Shown here piece by piece: positions 9,297 to 18,238 of a stretch of 64,000 nt of DNA. Origin of the DNA: Roseovarius sp. MMSF_3350 (GTDB lineage Bacteria > Pseudomonadota > Alphaproteobacteria > Rhodobacterales > Rhodobacteraceae). The notes beneath the pieces were generated by a model. The model searched no databases. It had not been told where the DNA came from and saw only the letters and a list, made by a program, of their open reading frames with translations. The translations under genes and the position numbers were made by a program. The DNA lies in the NCBI RefSeq assembly GCF_030733425.1, contig NZ_JASHIZ010000019.1:26060-90059 (forward strand), in the 5' to 3' direction. The number at the start of each line of letters is the position of its first letter. Within the stretch, counting starts at the first letter, position 1.

Positions 9297-10054
9297 GTGA
9301 CGCCCCGAAGATCCTGCTCGCGGATCATCTGAAGACGCTGAAGCTGCCGACCTTCCTGCGGGAATACGACAAGCTCGCCCGACAATGCGCCGCCGAAGGT
9401 CAGGACCACGTCCAGTTCCTGGCCCGCTTGGTCGAGTTGGAACTGATCGACCGGGAGCGGCGGATGATCGAGCGGCGCATCAAGGCGGCGAAGTTCCCGG
9501 CCACCAAGAGCCTCGACAGCTTCGACTTCAAGGCGATCCCCAAGCTGAACAAGATGCAGGTGCTGGAACTTGCCCGCTGCGACTGGATCGAGCGGCGGGA
9601 GAACGTCATCGCCCTTGGCCCGAGCGGCACGGGCAAGACCCATGTTGCTCTCGGCCTCGGGCTGGCGGCGTGCCAGAAGGGGTTGCCCGTCCGCTTCATC
9701 ACCGCCGCCACGCTGGTCAGTGAACTGATGGAGGCCCGCGACGAACGTCGCCTGCTGCGGCTGCAAAAGCAGTTGGCCAGCGTCAAGCTGCTCATCATTG
9801 ACGAGCTGGGCTTCGTGCCGCTCTCCAAGACCGGTGCGGAGCTCTTGTTCGAGCTGATCTCGCAGCGCTATGAGCGCGGCGCCACGCTGATCACCAGCAA
9901 CCTGCCGTTCGACGAATGGACCGAAACCTTCGGCACCGAACGGCTGACCGGCGCTCTCCTCGACCGCCTGACCCATCACGTCAGCATTCTCGAAATGAAC
10001 GGTGAGAGTTACAGGCTTGCCCAAAGCCGCGCCCGGAAAGAAGCCGGCACCTGA
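9293..10054 (+). CDS. istB: IS21-family helper ATPase IstB
   Basis: This 253-residue AAA+ ATPase of the DnaA/DnaC type assembles on DNA and stimulates IstA. The Walker A motif GPSGTGKTH lies at about residues 109-117 and the Walker B stretch LLIIDELGF at about residues 164-172, with sensor-type TLITSNLPFDEW downstream. Its start overlaps the stop of istA, as in other IS21 elements. Length is normal. Confidence 0.92.
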   Translation: MSDAPKILLADHLKTLKLPTFLREYDKLARQCAAEGQDHVQFLARLVELELIDRERRMIERRIKAAKFPATKSLDSFDFKAIPKLNKMQVLELARCDWIERRENVIALGPSGTGKTHVALGLGLAACQKGLPVRFITAATLVSELMEARDERRLLRLQKQLASVKLLIIDELGFVPLSKTGAELLFELISQRYERGATLITSNLPFDEWTETFGTERLTGALLDRLTHHVSILEMNGESYRLAQSRARKEAGT

Positions 10055-10858
10055 TCATCCGTCACAGAATTGGCCCTGCGGGCCAATGCGCCATGGCACG
10101 CGCCAGCTATCTGGAGAGCACGCGTGCCATGGCGCTTGGCACCCCCCCACTGGCCTGGTTTTACGCCGCCGCGTGGCAGGTTTTTACTCCGCCGTTGACA
10201 CCGGGAGGCATTCATTGCCGATGCCTGGCAAGTGGTTGGACGCAAAGTGTCCAAAGAACGCTTACTTTCAGATATTTATGCGACTGCGGTTGACTCAGTG
10301 GGGTTGCCAGTCCAGCCGGATTCTGACGCTGTCCGCATGTTCCGCTTGGTGCTGGCCGAAAGGAGAAGCCTAATCCGACAGCGCGATGTGATTGAGGCAC
10401 GGGCCATCGAGTTGCTGTCGGATCTGCCCGACTATCAGTTGCTGACGACCATTCCCGGGATCGGCCCGATCAACGCCATGACCATCCTGGCCGAGGCCGG
10501 TGACCTGCGTCGGTTTCGGCATCATCGCCAGTTCCTGAAGTTCTGCGGCATGGACCTCGCCACGGTCCAGTCCGGCATGTTCCGCGGCCAGAGCAGGATC
10601 TCGAAGTACGGCAATGCCCGGTTGCGTCGCACCCTCTGGATGGCCGGCCAGACCGCTGTGCTGAAGCGGACCAATAGCTTCCGCGACAAGTTCGAACGCT
10701 ACATCTCGAGGGCCCGGCACAACGCCCATCTACGCCGCAAGGCTTACACCGCCATCGCGGCCAAGATGGCGCGCACCGTACACGCCGTGGTCAAACACGG
10801 CGAACCCTATCGCCCCTTCTTCGAGGGGGTGAGCCCAGGCGGAAGGACCTCTCTCTGA

Positions 10859-11120
10859 CATGAGCCGTGGAGGCAGTGCGCTGACCTCGTAGATAATGTT
10901 CGGGCCTTCTGCTTGGGATTTGGGATCTCGTATTGAGGACGGTGAGGGCCGCCATCGCGCGTACCCTGTGTTTGCTATGGAAGAGATCATTTCTTGACGG
11001 CAGAGCCCGTCTGGGCAACCTTAACAGGGCATCTGGAGTACCAAATGCCCCAAGACCTGCTGACCTAAGCAGCCAGATTTTCCCGACATAGGACGTTGTC
11101 ACTTCGCAAGTGCTCCGTTG
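10859..11120. other. IS remnant region without a supported gene
   Basis: The stretch follows the end of the IS110 transposase and precedes the IS3 OrfA stop. It probably holds the non-coding right end of the IS110 element and the broken edge of the IS3 element, where orfB would be expected. The open frames on the minus strand here show no family similarity that I recognise. Confidence 0.4.
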
Positions 11121-11408
11121 TCAGGCCCTCGGCTTTAGGTGGTTCAGGCTTTCCCTCAGGATCAGCTTGTCCAGCTTGAGCTCTGCTATGATCTTCTTCA
11201 GCCGGGCGTTCTCCTTCTCAAAGCTGCGCAGCTCCGACAGCTGTGAACGCGCCATCCCGCCGAACCGTCGGCGCCAATTGTAGTACGTCGCGTCGCTTAC
11301 GCCGACGGCGCGGCATGCCGACTGTACATCACCGCCTTCCGCCAGCTTCAGCTCGATCTCGCGCAGATGCTTCAGGATGTCTTTGTCCGAATACCGTTTC
11401 CGAGCCAT
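11121..11408 (-). pseudogene. IS3-family transposase OrfA (helix-turn-helix part), OrfB missing
   Basis: The frame MARKRYSDKDILKHLREIE encodes an IS3-type OrfA of about 95 residues with a helix-turn-helix (DVQSACRAVGVSDATYYNW) and a leucine-zipper-like tail (ENARLKKIIAELKLDKLILRE). In active IS3 elements, OrfB, the DDE transposase, follows directly and is joined by a programmed frameshift. Downstream of the stop at 11121 there is no OrfB, only unrelated IS110-related sequence. The element is therefore dead. The ATG at 11408 is the usual start; a 5' extension to 11432 is less likely. Confidence 0.75.
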
Positions 11409-11776
11409 TCCAAGTCTCACTCTCTCGGCCATCGTAGTGGCCCAGTTCTAGGGGGGAAGGACAGTAGGTTACGGCTAAGCCAACATGTGGATGCACTCAA
11501 CCGGCACGTATTGTCGCCAGAGACCTTTTAAACTGCAGAGGCCGTCCACAGCATCAGGTCAAAAGCAGGTCACCCTCAATTCAGATTGATGCGGCTGAGA
11601 CGAGGGTCGGACAAAGGGCAGGTGACCACATAACTAACTGTAAAACGATTGACATCTTGGAATTAACAATTTTAAAGCGGCCAAAAGCCAAGCTGGAGTT
11701 ACTCAATAAGCAGCTGGCAGTCTTTGAATAAGCAGCCCAAAGTCTTGTGATCCAATTCAACTAAGGAGCAATACCC
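11409..11776. other. Intergenic region upstream of the gamma-carbonic-anhydrase-like gene
   Basis: It contains the outer edge of the IS3 remnant on the left and the leader of the gene at 11777 on the right, where AAGGAG sits just before its GTG start. I see no reading frame that I would call a gene. Confidence 0.4.
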
Positions 11777-12346
11777 GTGACCGCACATCTCTTCGCTTTG
11801 GAAGACATCGAACCTCGTGGACCCACTGAAGGAGAAGCTTTTGTTGCGCCGACTGCGGTTTTGATCGGGGACGTGCAGATTGATGTTGACGCTAGCGTTT
11901 GGTTTGGGGCGGTGCTTCGAGCTGATGACGATACAATATATTTAGGAGTAGGGTCAAATATTCAAGATAACAGCGTGCTGCATGTTGACCCTGGGTTTCC
12001 CATACACATCGGGGCAAACTGCACAATTGGCCATCGTGCGATGATCCACGGCTGTTGCATCGGTGATAACACTTTGATCGGTATGGGTGCCACTATTCTA
12101 AATGGAGCCAAGATAGGCAAAAACTGTTTGATTGGCGCGGGTGCGCTGGTCACCGAGGGCAAGGAAATTCCCGACAATACACTAGTGGTCGGAAGTCCAG
12201 CCCGTGCAGTGCGTAGTATCGACGCTGCAGGCGTGGCTGAGTTAACAAAATCCGCAGAGCTTTATCAACTCCGCTGGAGGCGATTTGCCAAAGGACTCGA
12301 ACGTGCCGCTTTTCCCGTAGGAATTACCACTTCGAAAAACATTTGA
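11777..12346 (+). CDS. Gamma-carbonic-anhydrase-like hexapeptide-repeat protein
   Basis: This 189-residue protein has the left-handed beta-helix of the gamma-carbonic anhydrase / PaaY-CaiE family, seen as repeated [IV]Gxx[AC]xIG units through residues 25-150. Three histidines match the zinc ligands: H69 (NSVLH), H86 and H91 (GHRAMIHG). Such proteins act as carbonic anhydrases or as helper proteins, perhaps thioesterase-like, in CoA-ester pathways such as phenylacetate and carnitine degradation. The start is a GTG with a strong AAGGAG upstream. Its position next to a CoA transferase operon fits the CoA-pathway role. The exact activity is uncertain. Confidence 0.82.
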   Translation: MTAHLFALEDIEPRGPTEGEAFVAPTAVLIGDVQIDVDASVWFGAVLRADDDTIYLGVGSNIQDNSVLHVDPGFPIHIGANCTIGHRAMIHGCCIGDNTLIGMGATILNGAKIGKNCLIGAGALVTEGKEIPDNTLVVGSPARAVRSIDAAGVAELTKSAELYQLRWRRFAKGLERAAFPVGITTSKNI

Positions 12347-12479
12347 AATTTGTCCCGGACTGAATTCCGCACAAAAGATCCAGGAACGAATTTTTTCTGT
12401 TAAGCAGTGGAAGTATAGGTTTTCCAAAATTAGTGGCTGGATGCGGATTACCTATATTTACGGATAAATTTGCCGCAGA

Positions 12480-13379
12480 TCACAATGTTTTAGAGCTTTT
12501 TCTTACCTCGTCTTGTAACCAATCCAAGAAGGTCGGAAAAAACGGATGATCTTCCGTCTTTTTGGGGCGGATGACATAAAATGGGCAGACGATCTCAGCG
12601 TTGTCGCGAAACGCGACTGCAAGTCGGTTTGATGCGAATTCGCGGCTTAACAGCTCTTCAATTCCAATTGCGATACCCAGCCCGCTCATCGCGGCTTCAT
12701 ACATCATTGATGCATTTTCAAACCATTGGCCACGCGACGTGTCTAATGGCACACCATTTGCCTTCGACCATCGATCCCAATCGTTGGGTCTGGTGTCGCA
12801 ATGCAGTAATGCGTCTTGCCAGTCTTCAGTGTCACCGAACAATGTCTCAGGAGGAAGGTAGTCTGGACGGCACACTGGAACCAGGGTCGTCTCCAGCAGC
12901 CGTGTCGAAATATAGCGAGGATCACTTGCGCAGCCCGAAAGGATCGCCAGATCAATGCCTCTTTGTTCAAATGGGACGTCATGGCTGAGTGTTGTAACAA
13001 TCCGAAGCTGAGCGTCAGGATGCGATTGTACGTAGTGTGACCAACGCGGGACAAGCCAGCTGACAATAAAGCTAGGATAAGCGCTTATAATAAGCGGGCG
13101 ATCAGTGCGTTGCTGCTTTAGGTCCAGCGTAGCTAATTTTATTCGGTCAAAGATATCTGCAACATTGTCGAAATAGATCTGCCCTTCGCGGGTCAGCGAA
13201 ATTTTCCGGTGCATTCGGTGGAATAGCATGCAGCCCAAATAGGCTTCCAAAGATTGTATGGAGCGACTGACAGCCGCTGGCGTCACACTCAGTTCATTAG
13301 CAGCTTTAGCAAAGCTACCTACGCGTCCCACCTTAACGAAGGTTCGCAACCCATTAAGTGGTGGGAGCCACGGATCCAT
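12480..13379 (-). CDS. LysR-family transcriptional regulator (GcvA-like)
   Basis: This 299-residue regulator has the LysR N-terminal winged helix-turn-helix (LRTFVKVGRVGSFAKAANELSV, then AAVSRSIQSLEAYLG, residues 9-45) and a periplasmic-binding-like effector domain. The DPWLPPLNGLRTFV start is typical of the GcvA group. It is divergent from the FAD oxidase gene at 13523, with about 140 bases between them, the usual arrangement for a LysR protein controlling its neighbour. It therefore probably senses the substrate of the oxidase - CoA transferase - Tct cassette. The effector is unknown. Confidence 0.9.
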   Translation of the reverse strand: MDPWLPPLNGLRTFVKVGRVGSFAKAANELSVTPAAVSRSIQSLEAYLGCMLFHRMHRKISLTREGQIYFDNVADIFDRIKLATLDLKQQRTDRPLIISAYPSFIVSWLVPRWSHYVQSHPDAQLRIVTTLSHDVPFEQRGIDLAILSGCASDPRYISTRLLETTLVPVCRPDYLPPETLFGDTEDWQDALLHCDTRPNDWDRWSKANGVPLDTSRGQWFENASMMYEAAMSGLGIAIGIEELLSREFASNRLAVAFRDNAEIVCPFYVIRPKKTEDHPFFPTFLDWLQDEVRKSSKTL

Positions 13380-13522
13380 ATGCAGCCTTCAGGTAACAAA
13401 AATTCAACTAATGACTAAAATTAAGTGTGTTGTAAGTCAATGGCCGATTTCGGACTTTAAGCGCACAACGAATAACAACTGGATGATTGTTCGTTAGCGC
13501 AAATTTGCTAAGGAGGCTTGTT

Positions 13523-15130
13523 GTGAGCGAGAGACGTAGAAAATTTTATGCGTGGGGATTTGAGGATCAGAGCGCAACGGCCGAAGAGATGGCCCCGGTT
13601 CTAGATACTTGGCATCGTACCTTTGGCGTCGACTCTTTCGATGTAATGGCTGCACCAACCCTCGACAGCATCGACATGCCTGAAAGCAGAATAAATGTTT
13701 TCCCGGAGGCAATTAAGACTATCTGTCGCACTGATCGGTACGAACGCGCCTTGCATAGCTATGGCCGATCATTCCTGGACAGCGCTAAGATGTTCCGTGG
13801 TGATTTTAGAAACGCCCCCGACGTGGTTGCTTATCCGCGCACCGAAGATGACGTCCGCGCAATCATAGACTGGGCTGGTGACATTGGTGCTGCGGTTATT
13901 CCATTTGGCGGCGGGTCGAGTGTAGTCGGCGGAGTGAATCCTGAAATCGAGGGAAACTATGCCGGTGTAGTGACCATCGACATGTGGTATTTAAATAAAG
14001 TTTTGGAATTCGACCCCGTGTCCCGTTCGGCGCGTGTGCAGGCTGGGGTGTATGGGCCCGACCTGGAAACACAATTGAAAGATCACAATGCCACACTGCG
14101 TCATTATCCTCAAAGCTTTGAGCTTTCGACGCTTGGTGGCTGGATTGCGACGCGGGCTGCCGGGCACTACGCGACACACGGCACTTATATTGATGACTAC
14201 GTCGAAAATATTCGGATGGTATCGCCAAGTGGAATTAGCGAAAGCCGCCGTTTGCCTGCTTCTGGTGCGGGTCCGTCGCCCGACCGATACGTGATGGGTA
14301 CCGAAGGATCAGTGGGCATTATCACCGAAGCTTGGATTAGGGTTCTTTCCCGGATCAAGCACAAAGCGACCAAGACAGTGACTTTTGCTGAATATGATCA
14401 GGGAGTTGAAGCGGTACGTGCGATCTCGCAATCTGGACTTTATCCAGATAACTGCCGGCTGATCGATGCGCTTGAAGCTAAGCTGACCGGATCATTTGAT
14501 GGAACCCGCCCCATTCTGGTTCTTGGATATGAAAGCTCACATTATCCCGTCGATCAAATTCTGGATCTAACCGTTGATTTGTGTCGCGAGTTCGGAGGCA
14601 CGCCAGTTAATGAGACAGAACAGGGACGCAACAGCGTAGCTGGTCAATGGCGTAACGCCTTTATTCGAGGGCCATACTATCGCGAGCACATGACCGCGCG
14701 CGGTATATGTCGTGAGACCTTTGAAACGGCTGTGTGCTGGAAAGATTTCAAAGAGCTGCATAGCACAGTCATCGAAACAGTGAATGCAGCGATCAAGCGT
14801 GTGACCGGTCGGGCAGGCACTGTTACCTGTCGCTTTACTCATGTCTACCCCAATGGTCCCGCACCGTATTTCACCTTCCATTGCCTGCCGGATCGTGAAC
14901 GGATGGGTGAGCAATGCATGGAGATCAAGATTGCAGCCTATGATGCCGTGATGAAGGCCGGGGGAACGATAACCCACCACCACGCTGTCGGTAGACTGCA
15001 CATGCCATGGTACGAAGAACAGCGTCCTGCACCGATTAGCGCAGCATTCTCGGCGGCAAAACAAGCGCTTGATCCCAAGTCGATCATGAACCCTGGTGTG
15101 ATCATTTCTGAACAGGTGGGGATTAGATGA
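13523..15130 (+). CDS. FAD-linked oxidase of the vanillyl-alcohol oxidase / alkyl-DHAP synthase type
   Basis: This flavoprotein of about 535 residues has the FAD_binding_4 domain with PRTEDDVRAIIDWA and PFGGGSSVVGGV (about residues 110-145), and a C-terminal substrate domain ending in the TITHHHAVGR motif typical of alkyldihydroxyacetonephosphate-synthase-like proteins. In bacteria such proteins often act as dehydrogenases of 2-hydroxy acids. The GTG start at 13523 is chosen because AAGGAGG lies 6 bases upstream; an in-frame start at 13487 has no such site. The stop overlaps the CoA transferase gene by ATGA. A role in catabolism of a hydroxy acid that is then activated to a CoA ester is plausible but unproven. 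Confidence 0.82.
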   Translation: MSERRRKFYAWGFEDQSATAEEMAPVLDTWHRTFGVDSFDVMAAPTLDSIDMPESRINVFPEAIKTICRTDRYERALHSYGRSFLDSAKMFRGDFRNAPDVVAYPRTEDDVRAIIDWAGDIGAAVIPFGGGSSVVGGVNPEIEGNYAGVVTIDMWYLNKVLEFDPVSRSARVQAGVYGPDLETQLKDHNATLRHYPQSFELSTLGGWIATRAAGHYATHGTYIDDYVENIRMVSPSGISESRRLPASGAGPSPDRYVMGTEGSVGIITEAWIRVLSRIKHKATKTVTFAEYDQGVEAVRAISQSGLYPDNCRLIDALEAKLTGSFDGTRPILVLGYESSHYPVDQILDLTVDLCREFGGTPVNETEQGRNSVAGQWRNAFIRGPYYREHMTARGICRETFETAVCWKDFKELHSTVIETVNAAIKRVTGRAGTVTCRFTHVYPNGPAPYFTFHCLPDRERMGEQCMEIKIAAYDAVMKAGGTITHHHAVGRLHMPWYEEQRPAPISAAFSAAKQALDPKSIMNPGVIISEQVGIR

Positions 15131-16344
15131 ATTCGCCACTTGAAGGTTTGCGCGTCCTCGATCTATCGCGCATTCTTGCGGGGCCAAGCTGCGCCCAGAC
15201 ATTGGGAGATCTGGGAGCTGATGTCATCAAAATCGAAAGACCGGATAAGGGTGATGATATTCGCGGCTGGGGCCCGCCCTTTCTAAAAGATCGTGACGGT
15301 AACGACACGCTCGAAAGCGCCTATTTCATGTCGACCAATCGCAACAAGCGGTCCCTGACCATCGACATTTCTTCTCAGGAAGGTCTAGAGATCATTAATG
15401 ACCTCATCGACAAGAGCGACGTTCTGATCGAGAATTTTAAGGTAGGTGATCTTAAGCGCCGCGGCCTGGACTGGGATACGGTCCACGCCCGCAACCCAAA
15501 TCTTGTCTATTGCTCCATCACAGGGTTCGGGCAGTCAGGACCTTATGCCACACGGCCCGGCTACGACTTCGTCGTTCAGGGTATGGGCGGGCTAATGAGC
15601 ATCACCGGCGAGACTGAAGGGATGCCGATGAAGGTGGGGGTGCCGATTTCCGACATCATGGCGGGAATGTATGCGACAGTGTCTATCTTAGCGGCTCTGA
15701 GGGAGCGTGATCAAACAGGTTCCGGGCGGCACATAGATATATCGCTGCTCGATTGTCAGGTCGGATGGTTGTACAATCAGGCCTCAAACTACTTGATCGG
15801 GGGTACGGAGCCACAACGGTTGGGCAATGCCCATCCGAACATCGTTCCGTATGAAACGTTTGCGACAGCTGATGGACACATCAACCTTGCCGTCGGAAAC
15901 GACAATCAGTTTGAGCGCCTTTGTCAGGCTATCGAGCGACCTGATCTGGTGGACAATTCAAGGTCAGCAACAAACACCCAACGACTTGTCAATCGCAAAG
16001 CGATACTAATCGAAATCCGCTCAGAGTTTACTAAGCGTTCTTCGACCAAGTGGCTGGCCGATCTGCAAACGGCTGGAATACCTTGCGGGCCAATCAACAC
16101 CCTTGCCCAAGTTTTTGACGATCCTCACATTCAGGCACGCGGCATCGTTCAAGAGGTCGAACATAGCGCCGCACCAGATGTGAAGGCCAAGATAATGCGT
16201 ACCCCCATTCGGATGGAGGGTCACGAACTCGATGTTCGTCTGCCACCTCCTATGTTGGGCGAGCACACTAATGAAATCTTATCCGAGATGCTCGAGTATG
16301 ATCCCACTAGAATTGCAAAGCTACGGGAGAATGGGGCGATATAA
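15127..16344 (+). CDS. Family III CoA transferase (CaiB/BaiF type)
   Basis: This 405-residue enzyme should move CoA between carboxylic acids. Family landmarks are the start LEGLRVLDLSRILAGP, GADVIKIERP (about residues 30-39), NRNKRSLTID (about 71-80) and the catalytic aspartate in RPGYDFVVQ (about D147). A second conserved stretch, PYETFATADGHINLAVGNDNQF, is also present. It overlaps the FAD oxidase gene by ATGA, so both are made from the same transcript and probably act in sequence. It may activate the acid imported by the Tct transporter downstream. Donor and acceptor cannot be told from the sequence. Confidence 0.92.
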   Translation: MNSPLEGLRVLDLSRILAGPSCAQTLGDLGADVIKIERPDKGDDIRGWGPPFLKDRDGNDTLESAYFMSTNRNKRSLTIDISSQEGLEIINDLIDKSDVLIENFKVGDLKRRGLDWDTVHARNPNLVYCSITGFGQSGPYATRPGYDFVVQGMGGLMSITGETEGMPMKVGVPISDIMAGMYATVSILAALRERDQTGSGRHIDISLLDCQVGWLYNQASNYLIGGTEPQRLGNAHPNIVPYETFATADGHINLAVGNDNQFERLCQAIERPDLVDNSRSATNTQRLVNRKAILIEIRSEFTKRSSTKWLADLQTAGIPCGPINTLAQVFDDPHIQARGIVQEVEHSAAPDVKAKIMRTPIRMEGHELDVRLPPPMLGEHTNEILSEMLEYDPTRIAKLRENGAI

Positions 16345-16603
16345 ATGCGGCAATCTTACTCTACCTGAAGCTTCTGGAAAGACACGCCGAGGGAGCGGCT
16401 AACCCAAACAAGAGGGTCGGGAAAGCAACTAAGATTGGCAAATGATTCAATGGCACACGAGGTTCTTTTGTCCCTGTGGAACGCTTTGTGATCGGTTGAC
16501 GAAAGGTTTCAACGCAATTCGGTGAAGTCTACGCAGCTGCTTGCCACGGAAAGGGTCGAAGAGAGAGAGCTAGTATTTTGCTAGCCAAAAGGGAGGAAGA
16601 CTG
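16345..16603. other. Intergenic region upstream of tctC
   Basis: This 259-base gap separates the CoA transferase from the Tct transporter genes. It ends with a strong ribosome-binding site (GGGAGGAAG) for tctC. I expect a promoter here but see no clear hexamer pair, and no gene. Confidence 0.4.
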
Positions 16604-17584
16604 ATGAGATCGAAGCTGAAGCTGAGTGCGGCATTCATGGTGAGTGCTTTTACTTTAGCAACTGCCACTGGAGCTGTTGCAGAATACCCAGAACGCGCCA
16701 TTCAAGCTATTGTCCCCTGGGGAGCGGGGGGCGGTGCCGACGGTGTTGTTCGGAAAATCATGAGCATCGCTGAACGTGATTTACCAGAATCCATCTTTGT
16801 CGAGAATCTGGATGGGGGCGTCACCTCTATCGGAATAAATCGACTCATGAACTCGTCTGCTGACGGTTACACCATTGGTGCTTTAACCTACGATAGCATC
16901 GTGACTGTGCCATGGGAAAAAATTCTACCCGGCTACAGTCTCGACAAGCTTGATATGATAGCTTTGGTCACCACCGAACCTAATGCGATGATCGTTGGTA
17001 GCGATACAGATTATACTTCCTTCGACGAACTTGTTGCAGCGGCAAAGGAAGCGGAAGGAGAAATCAACGTCGGCATTATGGGCCTAGGGTCCATGACGCA
17101 TCTGACACTTTTGCAGCTTCAGGAAATGACCAATACTAGATTTCGCGTGGTTTCATTTCCCGACGGTAGCGCAGGTCAGAAAGAAGGCGTCCTATCCGGC
17201 GAGGTCGACGCGGCGGTCACCAGTCTTGGGGATTTTGCACCCTTGCTGGCATCCGGGGACGCGCGTGGACTTGTCGAGTTCAGCGCGACCGAAAATCCGG
17301 GGTTTCCTGATGTACCTACAAGCGAAGAGGTAGGGCTTAACCTTCAGACGGGGAGTTTCTTGTTGTTTGCTACTCCGGCCGGAACGCCTGATGAGGCGAA
17401 ACGGATTCTGGAAGAGGCGATCAAGACCGCTTGGGACAGCGACGAGTTTCAGGATTGGGCGGAAAAGGTCGGTGTGACGGCCACCTGGATGGGGAGTGAT
17501 GAGGTTACGGAATTCGCTACTAACTTTCAGGCTAAGGTTTTCGAAATTCTCGAAGACCTGACGGAACGTGGTATCCTCGAATAG
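16604..17584 (+). CDS. tctC: Tripartite tricarboxylate transporter substrate-binding protein (TctC/Bug family)
   Basis: This 326-residue periplasmic receptor has a signal peptide ending near VAEYPE (residues 25-30) and the family start YPERAIQAIVPWGAGGGADGVVR. It also has GINRLMNSSADGYTIG and the C-terminal region of the Bug fold. The partner genes tctB and tctA follow, which makes a complete TTT importer for carboxylates. GGGAGGAAG precedes the ATG. The ligand is unknown, but a dicarboxylate or hydroxy acid would suit the CoA transferase and FAD oxidase upstream. Confidence 0.9.
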   Translation: MRSKLKLSAAFMVSAFTLATATGAVAEYPERAIQAIVPWGAGGGADGVVRKIMSIAERDLPESIFVENLDGGVTSIGINRLMNSSADGYTIGALTYDSIVTVPWEKILPGYSLDKLDMIALVTTEPNAMIVGSDTDYTSFDELVAAAKEAEGEINVGIMGLGSMTHLTLLQLQEMTNTRFRVVSFPDGSAGQKEGVLSGEVDAAVTSLGDFAPLLASGDARGLVEFSATENPGFPDVPTSEEVGLNLQTGSFLLFATPAGTPDEAKRILEEAIKTAWDSDEFQDWAEKVGVTATWMGSDEVTEFATNFQAKVFEILEDLTERGILE

Positions 17585-17689
17585 CGGCATTCCTCAATGC
17601 CTGAAACTCACCCCAGTTTTTATAAATTGGAGGCGGGCGACGGTAACACCGTTGCCCGAATTACTCAACTTCGCGATGAGGGAACTTTA

Positions 17690-18238
17690 ATGCCTGAAAA
17701 GCTCTCGTATTTCCGGTCTGGTGACTGGATCCTGCCAATAATTATTTTCATCTCTACTACAGCCTATCTTGTTGAGGCTTTGCAGAACGGTTCCTTTTTT
17801 CGTTACGGGCTACCTAGTGCGGGCTTCATGCCAATCGTTCTTAGTGTTGCAATGTACCTCTCACTATTGGCGGTTATTGTGGGGCAAATTAGGCGGCACA
17901 AGGTCAGACACGACATAGAGTCCGCCCCTAGATCCTTAGAAGAGATGCATGATCTGGAGCCTTCCGTTCGTCCCAGTGGTAGCAGCGCATATGTTTCGCT
18001 GGCCGCCGTTATATTGATTTCCCTCTTGTATGTATTGTTGTTTCGAAAGCTTGGGTTTGCAGTGGCCACCTTCTTTTTCTCACTGGGACTGCTGTCTACT
18101 TTCCGGTTCGGATGGTCGAAAGGCTTTCTCGGGATTGCACTGAATATCGTAGTGGCCGCGGCAATAAGTCTATTCGCATATTTGTTCTTTGCCGTTCTTT
18201 TCGGCATTCAACTCCCAAAAATGGAATTGCTGACATGA
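17690..18238 (+). CDS. tctB: Tripartite tricarboxylate transporter small membrane subunit (TctB)
   Basis: This subunit has about 182 residues and four hydrophobic segments, with a central hydrophilic loop, as in TctB. I chose the ATG at 17690 (MPEKLSYFRSGDWILP) because GAGGGA lies about 8 bases upstream and TctB proteins begin just before the first membrane segment. A start at 17597 (MPETHPSFYKLE) is also open and would add 31 residues. The stop overlaps the tctA start by ATGA. Confidence 0.82.
   Translation: MPEKLSYFRSGDWILPIIIFISTTAYLVEALQNGSFFRYGLPSAGFMPIVLSVAMYLSLLAVIVGQIRRHKVRHDIESAPRSLEEMHDLEPSVRPSGSSAYVSLAAVILISLLYVLLFRKLGFAVATFFFSLGLLSTFRFGWSKGFLGIALNIVVAAAISLFAYLFFAVLFGIQLPKMELLT

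Larger units (their letters stand above)
7691..10200 (+). mobile_element. IS21-family insertion sequence, apparently complete
   Basis: The element is 2510 bp and carries istA and istB. Its ends are inverted repeats that match at 21 of 29 positions (7691-7719 against 10172-10200 reversed), starting TG and sharing AACGGCGG and GCCACG. It is flanked by direct repeats CCGGG (7686-7690 and 10201-10205), a 5-bp target duplication. The left end also carries two copies of AAAGTCGGCCAC (7707-7718 and 7754-7765), as expected for the multiple IstA-binding repeats of IS21 elements. It interrupts an IS110 transposase gene. Both reading frames look intact, so the element may be active. Confidence 0.92.
7446..10858 (+). 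pseudogene. IS110-family transposase split by an IS21 insertion
   Basis: Two plus-strand pieces form one IS110-type transposase when the IS21 element is removed. The 5' piece (about 7446-7690) encodes VTGTADIQELSKTHE through MITAMSR. The 3' piece (10206-10858) continues EAFIADAWQVVGRKV and ends GVSPGGRTSL. Removing 7691-10200 and one copy of the 5-base duplication restores the frame exactly across MSR-EAF. The 3' piece holds the transposase_20 region, with LTTIPGIGPINAMTILAEAGD followed by FCGMDL. The N-terminal catalytic part is also missing, replaced by IS66 sequence before 7446. The gene was therefore already truncated or was broken later from both sides. Confidence 0.85.

Noticed and set aside
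10791..11102. A 103-codon minus-strand frame after the IS110 transposase
   Set aside because: It overlaps the transposase end and has no known domain; it is probably a spurious frame in IS DNA.
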